64,000 bases of DNA from Gammaproteobacteria bacterium (GCA_026708965.1 JAPOTY010000013.1:1-64000); one strand, 5' to 3'. Shown: positions 41,896-51,734, numbered from the stretch's first letter. Program-made: numbers and translations. Notes: a model not told the origin generated them from the letters alone.

Positions 41896-43580
41896 CGGAC
41901 AAGCTTCCCATCAACCTTGGCCACCTGCTTCGCCAGCGCACTGTCGAGGGCGAGCGCATCGAGTACAAGGCCGGGTGGAATCCGAAAAGTGTGCTGCATG
42001 CGATCTGTGCTTTCGCCAATGATTTCCATAACCTAGGCGGCGGCTATGTGATACTGGGCGTCAAAGAGAAGGACGGGCGCCCGGTTCTCCCTCCGAAGGG
42101 GATCAGCCCCCAAAAGATCAATGCGATCCAGAATGAATTGCTGGCGCTGGGGCATTCCGCTATCCGGCCTCACTACCACCCGCTCACGGCCACCTACAGC
42201 ATTGAGGGCCGAACCATCCTCGCGCTTTGGGTGCCCGGCGGCGAAACCCGACCGTACAAGGCTAGAGCGAGTTTGGCGAAGGGACGGTCGGACTGGGCCT
42301 ACTACATCCGAAAGCACAGCAGCACCGTGCGCGCCAGGGATGCCGACGCTCGCGAGTTGATGAGTCTTGCGGCCACCGTGCCCTTTGACGACCGGTATCG
42401 GCAGACGGCATCGATCAATGATCTTTCGGGTCGGCTGGTCCGAAATTTCCTCCGGGACATCGGCAGCGATCTCGCCGCCGAAGCAACGGACCTCTCGATG
42501 GCGGAACTCGGCCAGCGCATGAACATCGTGGGCGGGCCGCCCGAAGCGATGTTTCCCAAGAATGTCGGTTTGCTGTTTTTCAACGACCGTCCGCACGATT
42601 TCTTTCCTTCAACTCAAATCGATGTGGTTTGGTTTCCTGATGGCCCGGGCGGCGACCGATTCGAGGAAAAGGAGTTTCGCGGCCCGCTCTCGCTCATCCT
42701 GGGCGAGGCGATCGGCTACGTCGAGCGGAACTACCTGAAAGAGACCGTCGTTAAGCATCCGCACAAGCCCGAGGCGGAGCGCTTCTGGAACTTCCCCATC
42801 GGCGCCATCGAGGAGGCGCTGGTGAACGCCATCTATCACCGTTCCTACGAGGAGCGCGAGCCAGTAGAAGTGCGTATCACCGCCGAGGAATTGGTGGTTC
42901 TGAGTTTTCCTGGCGCCGACCGATCGATCCGCATGGAGGACTTCCAGAAAGGGCAGGCCGTTAGCCGCCGCTACCGCAATCGGCGGATCGGAGAATTTCT
43001 CAAGGAGCTTGACCTAGCCGAGGGCCGGTCCACGGGAGTGCCGAAGATTTTACGCGCCATGCGTGAAAACGGCTCGCCCGCGCCGGTCTTTGAAAGCGAT
43101 GACGACCGCACCTTTTTTCTTGTGCGCCTGCCGGTGCATGAACAGGTTGGCAAGGAAGTTGCCCAGCAAGAGACCGTACAAGATGCCGGACAAGTTGCCG
43201 AGCAAGATAACTTACTGGAAATAAAGCAAAATCGGAATTCCTTGCAAGTCACAGGACAAGATGAGGGACAAGTCACCGTACATGACACCGTACATGACAC
43301 CGTACATGATGCCCAACAAGATACTGCGCAAGTTACCGATCAGGTCAGGGAGTTGGTTGCGGTTCTTGGCACGGAGATGGGCCGTAATGAGTTGCAGGCG
43401 GCCATGGAACTTGTCAACCGGAGCCATTTCACCACCGCCTACCTGAAGCCCGCTCTTGATGCCGGACTGATCGAAATGACCCTGCCCGACAAGCCCACCA
43501 GCCGACATCAGCGCTACAGGCGCACGGTCGCTGGTCAGGACTTGGCCGAGAGGATTAAAGGGAAGGGCGGCTCCGCATGA
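41892..43580 (+). CDS. AlbA_2 (Schlafen-like) domain / RecG-like C-terminal-fold protein
   Basis: EGERIEYKAGWNPKSVLHAICAFANDFHNLGGGYVILGVKEKDG; ALVNAIYHRSYEEREPVEVRI; DLAEGRSTGVPKILRAMRENGSPAPVF; C-terminal HTH-like region. Confidence 0.85.
   Translation: MTDKLPINLGHLLRQRTVEGERIEYKAGWNPKSVLHAICAFANDFHNLGGGYVILGVKEKDGRPVLPPKGISPQKINAIQNELLALGHSAIRPHYHPLTATYSIEGRTILALWVPGGETRPYKARASLAKGRSDWAYYIRKHSSTVRARDADARELMSLAATVPFDDRYRQTASINDLSGRLVRNFLRDIGSDLAAEATDLSMAELGQRMNIVGGPPEAMFPKNVGLLFFNDRPHDFFPSTQIDVVWFPDGPGGDRFEEKEFRGPLSLILGEAIGYVERNYLKETVVKHPHKPEAERFWNFPIGAIEEALVNAIYHRSYEEREPVEVRITAEELVVLSFPGADRSIRMEDFQKGQAVSRRYRNRRIGEFLKELDLAEGRSTGVPKILRAMRENGSPAPVFESDDDRTFFLVRLPVHEQVGKEVAQQETVQDAGQVAEQDNLLEIKQNRNSLQVTGQDEGQVTVHDTVHDTVHDAQQDTAQVTDQVRELVAVLGTEMGRNELQAAMELVNRSHFTTAYLKPALDAGLIEMTLPDKPTSRHQRYRRTVAGQDLAERIKGKGGSA
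43269..43311 (+). repeat. 12-bp in-frame tandem repeat (gacaccgtacat-like, ~3 units) inside the AlbA_2 gene
   Basis: caccgtacatgacaccgtacatgacaccgtacatgatgc, encoding VTVHDTVHDTVHDA. Confidence 0.85.
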
Positions 43581-45073
43581 GCACCGCGCCCATCGTTTCC
43601 AAGGTCTGGAGCTTTTGCCATATGCTGCGCGATGACGGGGTGGGCTACGGCGACTATTTGGAGCAACTCACCTACCTGATCTTCCTCAAGATGGCGGACG
43701 AATACTCTAGGCCGCCCTACAGCCGCGACGTAGGCATTTCCCCCGAGCACAAGTGGCCGCAGCTGAAATCAAGGAAAGGAGCGGAATTGGAAGACCATTA
43801 TGTCGCCACGCTGCGCGCGCTCGGCGCCCGGCCCGGGCTGCTCGGGCAGATATTCATTGGCGCCCAGAACAAGATTCAGGATCCGGCAAAGCTGTATCGC
43901 CTCATCGCCATGATCGATGATGCCGATTGGGTGGCCATGGGCGCGGACACCAAGGGCGATATCTACGAGAGCTTGCTGGAAAGAAACGCCGAGGACACCA
44001 AGTCCGGCGCGGGCCAGTATTTCACGCCCCGCGCCCTCATCCGCGCCATGGTCGAATGCGTGCGGCCGGAGCCCGGAAAGCGCATTGCCGATCCGGCCTG
44101 CGGCACCGGCGGCTTTTTTCTGGCGGCCTACGACTTCATCACCAACCCGCGCAACTTCAAGCTCGACAAGGAGCAGAAGGCGTTTCTGAAGCACGAAGCG
44201 TTTCACGGCAACGAGATCGTGGCCAATACGCGGCGCCTATGCCTGATGAACATGTTCCTGCACAATATCGGCGAAATCGAGGGCGGCGCGCCGATTTCGG
44301 CCAATGACTCGCTGATCGCCGATGACGGCGAACGCTTCGATTACGTGCTGGCGAATCCGCCTTTCGGCAAGAAAAGCTCGATGAGCTTCACCAACGAGGA
44401 GGGCGGGCAGCAAAAGGACGAATTGACCTATAACCGCCAGGATTTCTGGGCCGCCACATCAAACAAGCAGCTTAACTTCGTGCAGCATATCCGCACCATG
44501 CTCAAGACCACCGGCGTCGCCGCCGTGGTGGTGCCCGACAACGTGCTGTTCGAGGGTGGCGCAGGCGAGATGATCCGCAGGAAGCTGCTGGACAGCACCG
44601 ACCTGCACACCATCCTGCGCCTGCCCACCGGCGTGTTCTACGCGCAAGGCGTGAAAGCCAACGTGATCTTCTTCGACAACCGCGAAGCCAGCCCGAATCC
44701 TTGGACGGAGCAGGTCTGGTACTACGATTACCGCACCAATATCCGCCACACTTTGAAGAAAAAGCCGATGCGCTTGGAGCATCTGTCGGACTTCATCGCT
44801 TGCTACAACCCGCGCAACCGGCACGAGCGCAAGGCAACTTGGAACGAGGGAGCGGCGCCGGAGGGACGCTGGCGCAGCTACAGCTACGAAGAACTCGCCG
44901 CCCGCGACAAAGCCAGCCTCGATATCTTCTGGCTCAAGGATAAAAGCCTCGCGGATCTCGACAACCTCCCCGAGCCGGACGATCTCGCTGCGGAAATCAT
45001 CGAGAATCTGGAGGCGGGCCTCGGCAGCTTCCGCAAAGTGCTTGCAGGGTTGGAGCGTTCAGCTAGTCGTTGA
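43577..45073 (+). CDS. hsdM: Type I restriction-modification, M (methyltransferase) subunit
   Basis: GQYFTPRALIRAMVECVRPEPGKRIADPACGTGGFFLAAYDF; DYVLANPPFGKKSS (NPPF). Confidence 0.96.
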   Translation: MSTAPIVSKVWSFCHMLRDDGVGYGDYLEQLTYLIFLKMADEYSRPPYSRDVGISPEHKWPQLKSRKGAELEDHYVATLRALGARPGLLGQIFIGAQNKIQDPAKLYRLIAMIDDADWVAMGADTKGDIYESLLERNAEDTKSGAGQYFTPRALIRAMVECVRPEPGKRIADPACGTGGFFLAAYDFITNPRNFKLDKEQKAFLKHEAFHGNEIVANTRRLCLMNMFLHNIGEIEGGAPISANDSLIADDGERFDYVLANPPFGKKSSMSFTNEEGGQQKDELTYNRQDFWAATSNKQLNFVQHIRTMLKTTGVAAVVVPDNVLFEGGAGEMIRRKLLDSTDLHTILRLPTGVFYAQGVKANVIFFDNREASPNPWTEQVWYYDYRTNIRHTLKKKPMRLEHLSDFIACYNPRNRHERKATWNEGAAPEGRWRSYSYEELAARDKASLDIFWLKDKSLADLDNLPEPDDLAAEIIENLEAGLGSFRKVLAGLERSASR

Positions 45074-45128
45074 GGCTTGTAATGAAATCATCCAGGACAG
45101 CACACCAGCATCGCCCGCTCTAAAAGTT

Positions 45129-45150
45129 CGCGCGCATTACGCGCGCATTA
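45129..45150. repeat. Perfect 11-bp tandem duplication (cgcgcgcatta x2) downstream of hsdM
   Basis: 45129-45139 and 45140-45150 identical. Confidence 0.85.
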
Positions 45151-45353
45151 ATCGCGCCGCTCCGACGTGATTTCTATTGCGGCAGCGGTGCTCGATAGGC
45201 GAGGCCAACGCTGAAGGCGGAAACGCCCTCCTAGTGAAGGAAGTCGAACGAAATGCGAGCACTTTGACTTGGATCGCGCTGCGTAGCATACGCCATGCAG
45301 CCCACGGCTGCCGCACTCCGTGCTGGCGCAACAGCGGACGGGGGGTGCCCGCG

Positions 45354-45359
45354 TATAAT
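45354..45359 (+). promoter_or_regulatory. Candidate -10 box (TATAAT) for metK-ahcY
   Basis: Perfect TATAAT 31 bp before the metK ATG; -35 weak. Confidence 0.45.
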
Positions 45360-45390
45360 CAACGGTCTTGCCCAAACGCTGCTGGAAGCC

Positions 45391-46590
45391 ATGCCGAAGA
45401 CCTCTCTTTTTACCTCCGAGTCGGTTTCCGACGGCCATCCCGACAAGATGGCGGACCAGATTTCCGATGCCGTTCTCGATGCCGTGCTGAGCGAGGACGA
45501 AAACGGACGCGTTGCGGCCGAGGTGCTGGTCAAGACCGGTTTCGTTCTGGTGGCCGGCGAAATCACCACTTCCACTTGGATCGATCTGGAATCGCTGGTG
45601 CGGAAGCTGGTTGTCGGCCTGGGCTACAACAGTTCGGCCTTGGGTTTCGACGGCGCCACCTGCGGAGTGCTCAACGCGATCGGCAAGCAGTCGCCGGATA
45701 TCAGCTGCGGGGTTAACGAGGGGGAGGGCAAGCCGCTGGGGGCGGGCGACCAGGGCATGATGTTCGGCTTCGCCTGCAAGGACACGCCCTCGCTGATGCC
45801 GGCGCCCATCGATCTGTCCCACCGCTTGATGCGCCGCCACGCCGAGTTGCGCCAATCCGGCCAACTGCCTTGGCTGCGCCCCGACGGCAAGGCGCAGGTG
45901 ACGGTGCGCTACGAGGATTATCGTCCGGTTGCGGTTTGCGACGTGGTTTTCTCGACGCAGCACGCCCCGGACATCTGGCCCGACGATTCCGCGCGAGGCG
46001 AGTGTCCGCCCGATTTCAAGGATGCCATCATCGAGCAGATTATCAAGCCGGTGCTGGGGGCGGAATGGCTCAGCGCTCCGGTCAACTACCTGGTGAATCC
46101 CGCCGGCCGCTTCGTGGAGGGCGGGCCGAAGGCGGACTGCGGCCTGACAGGACGCAAGATCATCGTCGATACCTACGGCGGAATGGCGCGCCACGGCGGC
46201 GGCGCTTTCTCCGGCAAGGACCCCTCGAAAGTCGATCGATCCGCTGCCTACGCGGTGCGCCATGCGGCCAAGAATATCGTTGCCGCCGGGCTGGCGGAAC
46301 GCTGCGAAGTGCAGGTTTGCTACGCCATCGGCCGGCCGGAGCCGGTGGCGGTGGACGTGGAGTCGTTCGGCACCGCAACGGTGAGCGACGAGCGTTTGCG
46401 CGCCTTGGCGCGCGCTCACTTCGACCTGTCGGTGGAGGGCATTATCCAGTCCCTTGACCTGCGCCGTCCGATTTACCGCTCCACAGCCGCCTTCGGTCAT
46501 TTCGGGCGCGAGGAACCGGATTTCAGCTGGGAAGCGACTAACCGAGCGGCGGAACTCGCCGACGATGCTCCAAGCGCTAGGGTGGCCTGA
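45391..46590 (+). CDS. metK: S-adenosylmethionine synthetase
   Basis: [51 protein letters not shown]. Confidence 0.97.
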   Translation: MPKTSLFTSESVSDGHPDKMADQISDAVLDAVLSEDENGRVAAEVLVKTGFVLVAGEITTSTWIDLESLVRKLVVGLGYNSSALGFDGATCGVLNAIGKQSPDISCGVNEGEGKPLGAGDQGMMFGFACKDTPSLMPAPIDLSHRLMRRHAELRQSGQLPWLRPDGKAQVTVRYEDYRPVAVCDVVFSTQHAPDIWPDDSARGECPPDFKDAIIEQIIKPVLGAEWLSAPVNYLVNPAGRFVEGGPKADCGLTGRKIIVDTYGGMARHGGGAFSGKDPSKVDRSAAYAVRHAAKNIVAAGLAERCEVQVCYAIGRPEPVAVDVESFGTATVSDERLRALARAHFDLSVEGIIQSLDLRRPIYRSTAAFGHFGREEPDFSWEATNRAAELADDAPSARVA

Positions 46591-46591
46591 T

Positions 46592-47902
46592 ATGCAAAAA
46601 ACCTCAGTCGTTCGGATTCGCGAGGACTTTGAAGTCGCCGATATTTCGCTGGCCGATTTCGGCGAGCGCGAAATCGCTATAGCGCGCAGCGAAATGCCGG
46701 GGCTGATGGCCTTGCGGAAGGAATACGGCGGCAGCCAGCCGCTGGCCGGCGCCCGGATTACCGGCTGCCTGCACATGACCGTGCAAACGGCCGTGTTGAT
46801 CGAAACGCTGCTGGAGCTGGGCGCGGAGGTGCGCTGGTCGTCGTGCAACCGTCTTTCCACCCAGGATCACGCCGCCGCGGCCATGGCGCGCCGGGGCGTG
46901 CCGGTGTTTGCCTGGAAGGGCGAGACCGAAGAGGAGTATGTGCGCTGCATCGACCGCACCGTAGCCGGCCCCGGCGGCTGGACGCCGAACCTGCTGCTGG
47001 ATGACGGCGGCGACCTCACCCGAATCGTCCACGACGAGCATCCGCAGCTGGCCGACAGCCTGCTGGGCTTGAGCGAGGAAACCACCACCGGCGTCCACCA
47101 GCTCTACCAGATGCAGAATGCGGGCACGCTGCGTTGTGCGGCCATGGATGTGAACGCCTCGGTGACCAAGTCGAAGTTCGACAACCTCTACGGCTGCCGC
47201 GAATCGCTGGTGGACGGCATCAAGCGCGCCACCGACGTGATGGTGGCGGGCAAGATCGCCGTGGTTTGCGGCTACGGCGATGTGGGCAAGGGCTGCGCGC
47301 AGTCGCTCAAGGGCTTGGGCGCGCGCGTCTGGATCACCGAAATCGACCCTATTTGCGCTTTGCAAGCGGCCATGGAGGGCTATCCGGTGGTGACCATGGA
47401 CGAAGCCTGTTCGCAAGCGGATATCTTCGTGACCGCCACCGGCAACCATAGCGTAGTGACTTACGACCACATGGCGCAGATGAAGGATCAGGCCATTCTT
47501 TGCAATATCGGCCACTTCGATGTGGAGATCGACGTGGCTTCGCTGGCGGATTGCCGCTTCGAGGAAATCAAGCCGCAGGTCGATCACGTGATCTTTCCGG
47601 ACGGCAAGCGCCTGATCCTGCTGGCCCGCGGACGGCTGGTGAACCTGAGTTGCGCCACCGGGCATCCCAGCTTCGTGATGTCCACCAGCTTCACCAACCA
47701 GGTGCTGGCGCAGATCGAGCTGCTCGCCGGCAAGGATTACGGGAACCGCGTCTATACGCTGCCGCGGCGGCTCGACGAGAAAGTGGCCCGCCTGCACCTG
47801 CCCAAGCTGGGCGCGTCGCTCACCCGCCTCACCCCGGAACAAGCCCGCTACCTCGATATTCCGGAAACCGGCCCGTTCAAGCCCGACCGCTACCGCTATT
47901 AG
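46592..47902 (+). CDS. ahcY: Adenosylhomocysteinase
   Basis: [52 protein letters not shown]-terminal KPDRYRY. Confidence 0.97.
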   Translation: MQKTSVVRIREDFEVADISLADFGEREIAIARSEMPGLMALRKEYGGSQPLAGARITGCLHMTVQTAVLIETLLELGAEVRWSSCNRLSTQDHAAAAMARRGVPVFAWKGETEEEYVRCIDRTVAGPGGWTPNLLLDDGGDLTRIVHDEHPQLADSLLGLSEETTTGVHQLYQMQNAGTLRCAAMDVNASVTKSKFDNLYGCRESLVDGIKRATDVMVAGKIAVVCGYGDVGKGCAQSLKGLGARVWITEIDPICALQAAMEGYPVVTMDEACSQADIFVTATGNHSVVTYDHMAQMKDQAILCNIGHFDVEIDVASLADCRFEEIKPQVDHVIFPDGKRLILLARGRLVNLSCATGHPSFVMSTSFTNQVLAQIELLAGKDYGNRVYTLPRRLDEKVARLHLPKLGASLTRLTPEQARYLDIPETGPFKPDRYRY

Positions 47903-47948
47903 GGCCTGTTGCCGCTATCCGCCGCCGCGATGTCGTCGCCTGCGCAAG

Positions 47949-48070
47949 CCCTTTCGCGCCTCTTTCTTGCGGGAGTATCGGAGGCAGGATGAGCGTCGAT
48001 GTCCTGGCGCGAACGAGCAAGCCCCATAGACGGGTTGATGCGTCTCCCGCAAGAAGGGGGCGCGAAAGGG
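47949..48070. repeat. Palindrome-family element, copy D: 27-bp arms (25/27), 68-nt loop
   Basis: 47949-47975 ccctttcgcgcctctttcttgcgggag versus 48044-48070 ctcccgcaagaagggggcgcgaaaggg; the two mismatches are G:T (G:U in RNA). Confidence 0.93.
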
Positions 48071-48110
48071 CGGAATCGAAGCGGTTTAAGGTGATGAGGA
48101 AGAGCGGCAG

Positions 48111-49457
48111 GTGAGATATTTCGGGACCGACGGGGTGCGGGGCACGGTGGGGGAACACCCCATGACGGCCGAGTTTGCGCTGCGGCTGGCCGGCGCGGCC
48201 GCGCGGGCGCTGCTGCCCGGGGGCGGCATGGCTGTGATCGGCAAGGACACGCGGGTGTCCGGCTACATGTTCGAATCGGCGCTGGAAGCGGGGTTCGTGT
48301 CCGCGGGAGTTGACGTGCGGCTTTCCGGGCCGCTGCCCAGCCCTGGCGTGGCCCTGCTTGCCCGGCAACTGGGCGCCGACCTCGGCGTGGTCATCAGCGC
48401 TTCCCACAATGTTTATTCCGACAACGGCATCAAATTCTTCAAGCGCGACGGCTTCAAGCTGGCCGCCGAAGAGGAAGCGCGGATCGAAAGCCATATCGAC
48501 GATCCCGCAGTGACGCTGGACTCCACCGCGCTGGGCCAGGTGCGCCGGGTTGACGATGCCAGGGAGCGCTACGAGAAGCACTGTTTGGATACTGCGCCCG
48601 GCGGCATGTCGCTTGAAGGGCTTAAGATCGTGGTCGATTGCGCGCACGGGGCCTCGTACCGCGTGGCCCCGGCGACGCTCACGGCGCTTGGCGCGGAGCT
48701 GGTGCCGCTGGGCTGCTCCCCGAACGGCCGCAATATCAATGACCGCTGCGGCGCCACCCAGCCCGACCTCCTGCGTCGCACCGTGGAGGCCGTGGAAGCC
48801 GATCTCGGCATCGCGCTGGACGGTGACGGCGACCGCGTGATCATGGTCGATCACGAAGGCAGGACGCTCAACGGCGATGCGCTTCTATTGATTCTGGCGC
48901 GGGCGCGCAGGGCCTCAGGCCGGCTTGAGGGGCCGGTGGTGGGCACCGAGATCAGCAGCCTGGCGCTGGAGCGCGCCCTTAAGGCGGAGGGCATTGCTTT
49001 TTGCCGAGCCAAGGTGGGCGACCGCCAGGTTGTCAACATGCTGCGCAAAGAGGGCGGCGTGCTGGGCGGGGAAAGTTCCGGCCATATTCTGTGCTTGGAC
49101 AAGTCCACCACCGGCGATGGCATGGTCGTGGCCCTGGAGGTTCTGGCGGTCATGCGCCGCGAGGGTTGTCCGCTGGCCCAACTGGCCGTGCATATGCCGC
49201 CTATCGAGCAGATCCACCTCAGCGTTCCCGCAAACGGTTCGGGCGCGCTTGAGGGCCCCGCAGTGAGCCGCGCCGTGCGCGCGGCCCGCAAGCTGCTGGG
49301 CAGCGAGGGCCGCATTGTGGTGCGCCGTTCGGGCACTGAGCCGGTGGTGCGCGTGATGGCTGAAGGCCCGGACCGCTCCAGCGTGGAGCAGGCGGCAGCT
49401 AGCGTGGCGCGGGCGCTGGGCGCGGCGGAAGCATCCGCCCGGGAGAGCCATGGCTGA
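48111..49457 (+). CDS. glmM: Phosphoglucosamine mutase
   Basis: RYFGTDGVRGTVGEHPMTAEFALRLAGA; VISASHNVYSDNGIKFF; GTG start. Confidence 0.96.
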   Translation: MRYFGTDGVRGTVGEHPMTAEFALRLAGAAARALLPGGGMAVIGKDTRVSGYMFESALEAGFVSAGVDVRLSGPLPSPGVALLARQLGADLGVVISASHNVYSDNGIKFFKRDGFKLAAEEEARIESHIDDPAVTLDSTALGQVRRVDDARERYEKHCLDTAPGGMSLEGLKIVVDCAHGASYRVAPATLTALGAELVPLGCSPNGRNINDRCGATQPDLLRRTVEAVEADLGIALDGDGDRVIMVDHEGRTLNGDALLLILARARRASGRLEGPVVGTEISSLALERALKAEGIAFCRAKVGDRQVVNMLRKEGGVLGGESSGHILCLDKSTTGDGMVVALEVLAVMRREGCPLAQLAVHMPPIEQIHLSVPANGSGALEGPAVSRAVRAARKLLGSEGRIVVRRSGTEPVVRVMAEGPDRSSVEQAAASVARALGAAEASARESHG

Positions 49458-50232
49458 GGGATGCCGATGCCGAATTGTGGCGGGCAACTGGAAAATGCAC
49501 GGTGCCCGCGCGGCCTTGGAAGCGCTGGCGGCCGGCCTGGCCGCTCGTTCTGCCGCGCAGGCGGAATCAACGCCGGAGGTGGTGGTTTTTCCTCCCTTCC
49601 CCTATCTTTCGGCCGTCAACCAGGCGCTTGGGACGGGCGAGGGGGGAGGCGGCATCGCCGTGCAGCTGGGCGCGCAGGATGTTTCCGCGCATCCGCAAGG
49701 CGCCCACACCGGCGAAGTATCCGCCTCCATGCTTGCCGATTGCGGATGCAGCCATGTGTTGGTGGGGCACTCCGAGCGCAGGGCATCCTGCGGCGAGACG
49801 GACGAATTGGTGGCGCGGAAATTTGCCCGGGCGGTCTCCGGATCGCTCACGCCGGTGCTTTGCGTGGGCGAGACGCTGAGCGAGCGCAACGCGGGCCGCA
49901 CCGCAGAGGTGGTCTTGAGGCAGTTGGGGGCGGTTCTTGAGCGCTGCGGCGCGGACGGGTTCCGCAACGCGGCGCTGGCTTACGAGCCCGTCTGGGCCAT
50001 CGGCACGGGGCAAACCGCCACGCCGGAGCAGGCGCAGGAAGTACATGCCATTTTGCGCGCCGCAATCGCCCGCGCCGATGCTAGAATTGCCGCTGGCCTG
50101 CGTATTCTGTACGGGGGCAGCGTGAAGGGTGCCAACGCCGCTGCCTTGTTTGCGCAGCCGGACATCGACGGTGGTCTGGTTGGCGGCGCGTCGTTGGACC
50201 CTGAGGATTTTTGGCGGATCATTACGGCTTAG
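49450..50232 (+). CDS. tpiA: Triosephosphate isomerase
   Basis: IVAGNWKMHGARAALEAL; VGHSERRASCGETDELVARK; LAYEPVWAIGTGQTATPEQAQEVH. Confidence 0.97.
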   Translation: MAEGCRCRIVAGNWKMHGARAALEALAAGLAARSAAQAESTPEVVVFPPFPYLSAVNQALGTGEGGGGIAVQLGAQDVSAHPQGAHTGEVSASMLADCGCSHVLVGHSERRASCGETDELVARKFARAVSGSLTPVLCVGETLSERNAGRTAEVVLRQLGAVLERCGADGFRNAALAYEPVWAIGTGQTATPEQAQEVHAILRAAIARADARIAAGLRILYGGSVKGANAAALFAQPDIDGGLVGGASLDPEDFWRIITA

Positions 50233-50630
50233 GCAGCGGGGTAGCGGTTCTGTTTCAGCAATTGTTCTTAGCGGCGCATGTGCTGATCGCCCTTTTGATC
50301 ATCGTTTTTGTGCTGTTGCAGCGCGGAAAGGGCGCGGAAACGGGCGCGGCCTTCGGCTCAGGCGCTTCCGGCACTATGTTCGGCGCCCGCGGCTCGGCCA
50401 ATTTCCTGTCGCGGGTGACGGCGGTGCTGGCCACATTGTTTTTCGCCAGCAGCCTGGTTCTCACCGGGATCGGCAGGCCGCAGCCGGAGCAGAGTCTTCT
50501 GGATTCGCTGCCGCAAGCCGCGCCGGCGGAGGAGGAGGCCGCGCCGGTTGAACCTGCCGATGAAGAGTTGCCGCAGTTGCCGTCCGGCGACCAAGCGGAA
50601 CAGCCGGAATCGGGAATCAATAGGGAATAG
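50211..50630 (+). CDS. secG: Preprotein translocase subunit SecG
   Basis: LIALLIIVFVLLQRGKGAETGAAFGSGASGTMFGARGSANFLSRVTAVLATLFF; start approximate. Confidence 0.93.
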   Translation: MADHYGLGSGVAVLFQQLFLAAHVLIALLIIVFVLLQRGKGAETGAAFGSGASGTMFGARGSANFLSRVTAVLATLFFASSLVLTGIGRPQPEQSLLDSLPQAAPAEEEAAPVEPADEELPQLPSGDQAEQPESGINRE

Positions 50631-50665
50631 TGGATCCGTCCTGCATGAAGCCGGTTTTTGTCCTT

Positions 50666-50748
50666 GCCGATGTGGTGGAATATGGTAGACACGCTGTCTT
50701 GAGGGGGCAGTGGCGCAAGCCGTGCCGGTTCGAGTCCGGCCATCGGCA
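50666..50748 (+). tRNA. tRNA-Leu (anticodon GAG)
   Basis: Acceptor GCCGATG/CATCGGC, anticodon arm CTGTC-TTGAGGG-GGCAG, T-arm GCCGG-TTCGAGT-CCGGC; between secG and nuoA. Confidence 0.93.
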
Positions 50749-50829
50749 CACCCATACCGGATAGGCTCCGACAGCGCGCCGCCCCTATATCGCCGCTGCA
50801 GCCACAGGCACTGATCCGTCGAACAACGA

Positions 50830-51186
50830 ATGCCGGCCAGTTATCTTCCCGTCCTGATATTTCTCTGCGTGGCGCTTGCCATTGCGCTGGCGCTGCTGGC
50901 CTTGGGCCTTTTACTCGGTCGCCGGCAGAGGGACGAGCGCAAACTGGAGCCTTACGAGTGCGGCTTCGATCCTTTCGAGGATTCGCGCATGCGCTTTGAC
51001 GTGCGTTACTACCTCGTGGCTATCCTGTTCATTATCTTCGACTTGGAAATCGCCTTCCTGTTTCCGTGGGCGGTGGCGCTGGACTCCATCGGCGTCCAGG
51101 GGCTGGTCGCCATGGGCATCTTCCTGCTGGTGCTGGTGGTGGGCTTTATCTACGAGTGGCGCAAGGGGGCCTTGGAATGGGACTAG
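50830..51186 (+). CDS. nuoA: NADH-quinone oxidoreductase subunit A
   Basis: [44 protein letters not shown]. Confidence 0.97.
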   Translation: MPASYLPVLIFLCVALAIALALLALGLLLGRRQRDERKLEPYECGFDPFEDSRMRFDVRYYLVAILFIIFDLEIAFLFPWAVALDSIGVQGLVAMGIFLLVLVVGFIYEWRKGALEWD

Positions 51187-51722
51187 AGCTGCCCGAAACC
51201 GCGTGCGGACCCCGCGTGGAGGGGTTGTCGGACACGCTTGCCGAGGTCCGCGAGCAGGGCTTCGTCGTGACTTCGCTCGACAAGCTGCTCAACTGGGCGC
51301 GCACCGGCTCGATGTGGCCGATGACCTTCGGGCTGGCCTGCTGCGCGGTGGAAATGATGCATGCCGGCGCCTCCCGCTACGATCTGGACCGGTTCGGCGT
51401 CATGTTCAGGCCCAGCCCCAGGCAGTCCGACGTGATGATCGTGGCCGGGACGCTATGCAACAAGATGGCCCCTGCGCTACGCCGCGTTTACGACCAGATG
51501 CCGGAGCCGCGCTGGGTGATTTCCATGGGCTCGTGCGCCAATGGCGGCGGCTACTACCACTATGCCTATTCGGTGGTGCGCGGCTGCGACCGAATCGTGC
51601 CGGTGGATGTGTACGTGCCCGGGTGCCCGCCCACAGCCGAAGCGCTGTTCTACGGCATTCTCCAGTTGCGCAACAAGATTCGCCACAGCAAGGCGCTGGC
51701 GCGCCCCAAGCCCGCTGCCTGA
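51177..51722 (+). CDS. nuoB: NADH-quinone oxidoreductase subunit B
   Basis: [55 protein letters not shown]. Confidence 0.97.
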   Translation: MGLELPETACGPRVEGLSDTLAEVREQGFVVTSLDKLLNWARTGSMWPMTFGLACCAVEMMHAGASRYDLDRFGVMFRPSPRQSDVMIVAGTLCNKMAPALRRVYDQMPEPRWVISMGSCANGGGYYHYAYSVVRGCDRIVPVDVYVPGCPPTAEALFYGILQLRNKIRHSKALARPKPAA

Positions 51723-51734
51723 GCGGCCCGCCGA

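Noticed and set aside
43269-43311. Short repeats considered as a mini CRISPR array
   Set aside because: The 12-bp units are contiguous with no spacers and lie in frame in a coding sequence; no cas genes seen in the window.
45074-45390. SAH/SAM riboswitch upstream of metK-ahcY
   Set aside because: I could not match the conserved SAH-riboswitch core, and ahcY itself follows metK after 1 nt, leaving no leader. Kept only as an unassigned region.
34860-45390. Prophage or integrative element
   Set aside because: No integrase, transposase, phage structural gene or att-like tRNA duplication seen in the window. The island looks assembled by homologous recombination rather than by a self-mobile element.
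45148-46860. 570-aa minus-strand ORF opposite metK/ahcY
   Set aside because: Shadow ORF antisense to metK and ahcY.
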